From contig CM041295.1 in NCBI GenBank assembly GCA_023052935.1, forward strand, positions 163,542,366-163,606,365: 64,000 nt of DNA. Direction: 5' to 3'. Shown piece after piece: positions 61,091 to 64,000 of the stretch; position 1 is the stretch's first letter; each line of letters opens with the position of its first letter. Made by a program: the position numbers and the translations under genes. The notes under the pieces were generated by a model. It was not told the origin of the DNA. It searched no databases and saw only the letters and a list, made by a program, of their open reading frames with translations. The stretch comes from Piezodorus guildinii. Its lineage: Eukaryota > Arthropoda > Insecta > Hemiptera > Pentatomidae.

Positions 61091-61850
61091 TGTGGCGGAT
61101 GCTACACACGCTTGCTCACAGATAGCGCCAGCGGCGTCCACATGCCTTGCCGGGCAAATGTGAGAAGACGCTATATCCAATAATATTGTATATTGTTAAT
61201 AGTTAATGTCACTGTAACTATTTATACCGATATAACTGTTTTATGAGAATAAATAAAGCACTCAAGGTAATTTGACCTAGGGCCAAGACCCTAGTCTACT
61301 GGCCAAGCTCTCACTGTCAATTATCGATATGGATGACTAACATCCCCAAGAGCTGGCACAGCACTTCAGATCACCCAAGCGGGTATCTCCCTAGGTCAGA
61401 TTTACTCTGCCTTTGTAACACAATGTGGTCTATCTTTATTTCACTTCCTTCTTCTACCTAGACTCCTTCTTATCCTCGCTACTGTCCGGCTAGTACCCCG
61501 CAGGGCGATTTCCTCCTTAACCACACTACTGTCGTGCTACTACCGCGCAGGGCGAATTCTCTCCTTATCCACACTACTATCGTGCTACTACCACGCAGGG
61601 TGAATTCTCTCCTCGCTACTGTCGTGCTACTACACGCAGGGCGAATCCTTTCTTAGCCCACACTACTGATCCTTTCTTAACCCACACTACTGGCGTGCTA
61701 CTACCACACAGAGTGTAATCCGTCGTAACCAGTCCTCTCTGCTAATTCATTTCATGTCTTCTCCATTAAACTCTCTTCCCTGCATGAATACGCAATTGTC
61801 GAGGCCTTCTGATACTCTTTCTTGTCTAGTATAACAACCATACCTCGACA
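61091..61850 (+). repeat. Solo LTR, 760 bp, with TAGT target duplication
   Basis: Starts TGTGGCGGATGC and ends CATACCTCGACA (TG...CA). The 4-bp TAGT lies immediately on both sides (61,087-61,090 and 61,851-61,854). AATAAATAAAG lies at about 61,250. No internal retroviral sequence is present, so it is a solo LTR left by recombination. A related, diverged copy lies at 24,357-24,678. Confidence 0.82.
61465..61730 (+). repeat. Tandem repeats within the solo LTR
   Basis: Five to six imperfect copies of a roughly 50-bp unit such as CACTACTGTCGTGCTACTAC followed by CGCAGGGCGAATTCTCTCC; copies vary in length. Confidence 0.85.
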
Positions 61851-61854
61851 TAGT

Positions 61855-62394
61855 CATTATCTATAGCATTTACTTAAGTTTATGTGATTTTGGTAACTCC
61901 ATTATGTTATACAGCTTTTTAGGTTAGATACATTTTTTGTTGTTATATTTAGCTATTTAACAGTATGTTATGGATTAAAAAAAAAAAATTATAATATGGA
62001 TAAATATTTTTCTTTTTGTATGATTTCCTAATTCTTTCTTATTTCTTGTTTACACATGTTGTTTTTGTTTGTTTTTTAAATACTAGGACCAGTTGTGTCT
62101 TAGTCATCGAATAAATACCATTTACCTTATCACATACAGGTGTGAAATATATCAGTTTTTCACACAAGCCATGCTTGAAAATATCATTCCAAGAAAAAAA
62201 TGTTCTCAAGATCAATTTCTTAAACAAATAGAATGATGATTGTGCTATATAAGACAAATAATCCAAACAGTCTCTTTTGTTTATTAAACTTTAACATAGC
62301 TAAAAGATTTGGTTTTCATTAATTTTTTAGGGATTTTTTTTAAACCCATTTTCTCACAGATTTGTAGTAAACACTATGACTGATAAACAAACAC
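61855..62394. other. Intron or flank, no gene seen
   Basis: AT-rich, with nothing recognised. Confidence 0.5.
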
Positions 62395-62535
62395 TATATG
62401 CCATGAAAATGTTTTATCTATGGTTCTGAATTCACCTAACAATAGGGAATAACTAGTTAAAAATTGATGAAAATCAAAAGTGTCTAGCAACAAAATTGAT
62501 TCAAACTGGTCGATTTCAAATGAATCAATCTCTAG
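62395..62535 (+). repeat. Dispersed repeat family D, diverged copy 3
   Basis: AATAACTAGTTAAAAATTGATGAAAATCAAAAGTGTC...GGTCGATTTCAAATGAATC parallels 4,665-4,755 (AATAACTGGTCAAAAAATC...GGACGATTTCAAATGGATT). Confidence 0.5.
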
Positions 62536-63059
62536 AATCAACTTAATTATTAGCTGCAATTCAGAGACACGACAAAGTAAATTACACACACACTCAAACT
62601 GGTCTGTTATATTAATTCTAAGACATTAATAAAAATTAACTAAACATATAAATATTTCAACTAGCTGAGAAGCACTTTGATATTCAACATTTTCTAAATG
62701 ACACATTCTTGCTGCATAGAAGCTGATAGTAAAATTTGTTTACAAATCTCTGTATCTTTGATTTAAGTCAGCTATCTTTTTTAATTTTTATGTTAAGAAA
62801 ATAATTTTTAAAAAATCTCTAGAGTTGAACCTATTTTAGAATATATTATATGCATAGATTATCATGGCTTGTTACTTTTTTGTTGTTTATTTCCATAGAA
62901 TGATCTTACCAAAAGTTTATTTTTATTTTTTCTAGCTATACTACAATATGGTTATAACAAAAATAGGTATGATAAAATTTAAGATTTGTAAGAAAGAATA
63001 ACTAAATTTTTCTAAAACAAAAAAAATAATAAAAGAAAAATTATAATGAAAGAACATCT

Positions 63060-63430
63060 TCATCATAACTACAGTGATTGAAAAAGAAAGATTTAGAGTG
63101 GATGATAATCATCCTGAAGATATGAACGATGCGATGGGAAAAAGCTCCAGTTCCAGATGCCATAGCTCTGGAATTCATTAAATATGGAATGCTCTTTCAG
63201 AAGATTTGGACATCGCTGCATACCCTGGTGTATGTACTCTGATCACATTGGAAAGCTGGGGGCAGCAAGAGGAAGCACCATTCCGGAGATAAGAAGACTA
63301 GCCAGGGACAGGGACCAATGGGCTATATAAACTGAGACTGCAACGCTACACTTGACAGCACACAGGAGTTATAGGAAGAGAACAGAAGAAAAAGAAATAA
63401 TAACTGTAAGGTATGATATCAAGAAGTTCA
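63060..63430 (+). pseudogene. Worn LINE remnant
   Basis: Translated pieces resemble RT motif 1 (KAPVPDAIALEFIKYG) followed by the ORF2 end (RRLARDRDQWAI-like) and an AAGAAAAAGAAATAATAA tail. Most of the element is gone. Confidence 0.4.
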
Positions 63431-63458
63431 AAATCAATTGGACAGGCATCAATCAATA

Positions 63459-64000
63459 TTGGGTTGGTAAATAAGTCCTTTCGGTTTTCCAGGGTGAAAT
63501 AAAACTAAATCTATTGTTGACATAAAATTTATTTTAATCTACAATATATTGTACCATTATTTAATATGACTGTTTCCCATCTTTCCACTAACTGCCTAAT
63601 GCCATGTTCATAGGATGTCTGGAGTCTATTGTAAAAAAACTAATCCAAATGGGATTTGATGTCCTCTTCCTTTTGGAATTTCTTTCCATTCATGGAGTTC
63701 TGTGGAGACTGGAATAAGTAGTAGTCATTTGGAGCAAGGTCTGGTAAATACCGAAGGTGGGGCAAAAGGTCCCATGCCTGGCTCAATAATTTATTGCGAA
63801 TGACCAATGATGTATGGGGCCTAGTGTCTTGGTGGAACACAACACCCTTCTGATTTGCCAGTTCTGGGCATTTAATTTTAATTGATTGATCCTTATGATG
63901 GTTTAATTGATTGAGTACAGAGCAGTATAGAGTTGAATCAATTGTATATCTAGATGGCAACAGCTCATAGAAAATAATATCCTTGAAATCCCTCTTCTCT
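63459..64000 (-). mobile_element. Mariner element, transposase C-terminal half, cut by window end
   Basis: The inverted terminus TTGGGTTGGTAAATAAGTCC starts at 63,459 beside a TA target. The minus-strand frame, open to the window end, holds YELLPSRYTIDSTLYC, GVVFHQDTRPHTS and LPDLAPNDYYLFQS. The second catalytic Asp lies in HQD and the third in APND. One residue of the usual HQDNARPH motif is missing, and a TAG at 63,640 truncates the C-terminus, so this copy is inactive. Confidence 0.9.

Overview
The window is animal nuclear DNA, almost certainly arthropod and most likely insect. It is AT-rich, has GT..AG introns of up to about 10 kb, and is crowded with Ty1/copia, Ty3/gypsy, RTE-, Jockey- and CR1-type LINEs, Tc1/mariner elements and tRNA-derived SINEs. 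There is no bacterial-type operon, CRISPR array or complete host tRNA gene.

One host gene dominates. On the minus strand, from 60,271 down to 15,916, I find about twenty coding segments (roughly 6.1 kb, about 2,040 codons). From 56,468 downward they chain with compatible splice phases (one acceptor, at 42.6 kb, is weak) to a stop codon at 15,916-15,918. The 5' end, including any PH domain, lies beyond 64,000. The coiled-coil exons at 36.6-39.5 kb and the C-terminal exons at 21.2-27.7 kb look like the PLEKHA5/6/7 family (Drosophila kramer). A large Ser/Asn-rich 5' region carries several Tyr motifs of the SH2-ligand type and three frame changes.

Downstream of the gene, 1-15,042 is a stack of retroelements. 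It holds a broken Ty3/gypsy pol end with a probable 3' LTR (1-1,407), an internally deleted minus-strand LTR element with both LTRs (1,715-3,926), an RTE LINE (5,291-8,395) inserted with a 13-bp target duplication into an older LINE (5,067-9,895), and a nearly full-length RTE-like LINE with a 12-bp target duplication (10,778-15,042).

The gene's introns hold further insertions. At 28,275-35,126 is a triple tandem repeat of about 0.72 kb; its middle unit carries a young, apparently intact copia element (29,317-33,831) and a 151-bp insertion. At 44.2-46.2 kb a large inverted-repeat element contains a 264-bp palindrome and a dispersed repeat. At 48.4-52.0 kb a Jockey LINE is interrupted by a CR1-like LINE 3' end. 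Past the last visible 5' exon lie a solo LTR (61,091-61,850) and a mariner end (63,459-64,000).

I found no convincing new multi-gene system. The observations most worth a second look are the copia element with its internal empty-site controls, the nested palindrome, a recurring hammerhead-like motif in several unrelated repeats, and the frame changes and Tyr motifs in the host gene.
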